NCBI GenBank assembly: GCA_020148085.1
Contig: JAHCRD010000029.1
Span: 1-6,546, forward strand
Direction: 5' to 3'
DNA: 6,546 nt
From: Patescibacteria group bacterium
GTDB lineage: Bacteria > Patescibacteriota > Minisyncoccia > Minisyncoccales > CG1-02-41-26
Positions 6,199 through 6,546 of this stretch are shown here, in pieces. Both the position numbers and the translations under genes were made by a program. Every line of letters begins with the position of its first letter. The first letter of the stretch is position 1. The notes beneath the pieces are model-generated. The model was not told the DNA's origin and ran no database searches. It saw nothing but the letters and a program-made list of their open reading frames with translations.

Positions 6199-6201
6199 AA
6201 A

Positions 6202-6546
6202 ATGCCAGAAGAAGCAATAACTGAAAAAGAAACACCTAAAGAAGAAACACCCGAAGAAACAGAAGGAGGAGCTCTTTTTACTCCAGAGGGGGTTTTGATG
6301 TTGTGCATAGCAGTTATGCTTGATTTGATAGGGCTTTTTTTATTTATCTTAAGCCTTTTTGGGATCGGAATACCACTTTCCTTTATTTTGGATATAATAG
6401 GCCTTGTTATTATTGGAACTTGGATGTTTCTTAGGTCTGGCAGGATAGGAATGACCAAAAAAGCAGCAAAAGTGTCCAGAAAATTTTTGAAAAGATTGGG
6501 GCTTGCTTTTTTGGGAGAAGTAATCCCTTTTTTTGGCGATATTGCT
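6202..6546 (+). CDS. Small membrane protein downstream of VirB4, 5' part
   Basis: An open frame that runs off the right edge, with 115 residues visible. It starts with ATG 3 nt after the VirB4 stop. The N-terminus (2-21) is an acidic Glu/Thr/Pro-rich stretch (ETPKEETPEETE). Two strongly hydrophobic segments follow at about 31-54 and 57-77, then a basic stretch (84-98), then the start of another apolar segment (LGLAFLGEVIPFFGDI, 99-114). I do not recognise a named family, but small membrane proteins often follow VirB4 in CPR loci, and the tight spacing says it belongs to the same operon. It may be a membrane subunit or assembly factor; the function is unknown. The minus-strand frame across 6108-6458 is taken as a shadow because this frame gives a coherent membrane protein in operon position. 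Confidence 0.75.
   Translation, partial: MPEEAITEKETPKEETPEETEGGALFTPEGVLMLCIAVMLDLIGLFLFILSLFGIGIPLSFILDIIGLVIIGTWMFLRSGRIGMTKKAAKVSRKFLKRLGLAFLGEVIPFFGDIA

Noticed and set aside
6108..6458. Minus-strand open frame across the end of virB4 and the next gene
   Set aside because: It covers the C-terminus of virB4 and a coherent membrane protein frame on the plus strand, and shows no recognisable domain.

Overview
The window looks like a chromosomal piece of a Candidate Phyla Radiation (Patescibacteria) bacterium, perhaps Parcubacteria-like. This is inferred from the gene set: a PrgI-family protein, a stand-alone TraC-like protein and a roughly 600-residue VirB4 ATPase lying head to tail, next to a VirB6/TrbL-like membrane protein. 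Other hints are AT-rich DNA, almost no intergenic space inside the operon, and very few Shine-Dalgarno sequences. TGA and TAA both behave as stops, and tryptophan is encoded by TGG, so the standard bacterial code fits. No rRNA, tRNA or marker gene is present to fix the lineage.

Layout. Bases 1-1230 hold the 3' part of a VirB6/TrbL-like polytopic membrane protein, open at the left edge. It is followed 13 nt later by a small charged helical protein (1244-1633). These end an upstream plus-strand operon. A perfect 11-bp hairpin (1642-1666) then separates them from a convergent minus-strand gene (2780-1683) for a membrane-anchored SPFH/band-7 protein. That gene has its own strong promoter and the only clear Shine-Dalgarno sequence in the window. 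A 184-nt intergenic region (2781-2964) carries divergent promoters. The second plus-strand operon then runs: small charged protein (2965-3336, a paralogue of the 1244 gene), PrgI-family protein (3342-3749), TraC-like VirB4 N-terminal domain protein (3753-4400), VirB4 ATPase (4402-6198), and a small membrane protein that runs off the right edge (6202-6546).

How it fits together. The VirB6-like protein, PrgI, the TraC-like protein and VirB4 are expected to form the inner-membrane platform and motor of a type IV secretion-like machine. No relaxase, VirD4 coupling protein or outer-membrane component lies in the window, so its cargo (DNA or protein) cannot be told from here. The most unusual points are the SPFH gene placed as an independent, opposite-strand unit inside this locus, and the two flanking paralogous small proteins that share a C-terminal D-x-Y-R-E-x-x-E tail. 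Together these suggest, as inference only, lineage-specific accessory proteins of the secretion machine.
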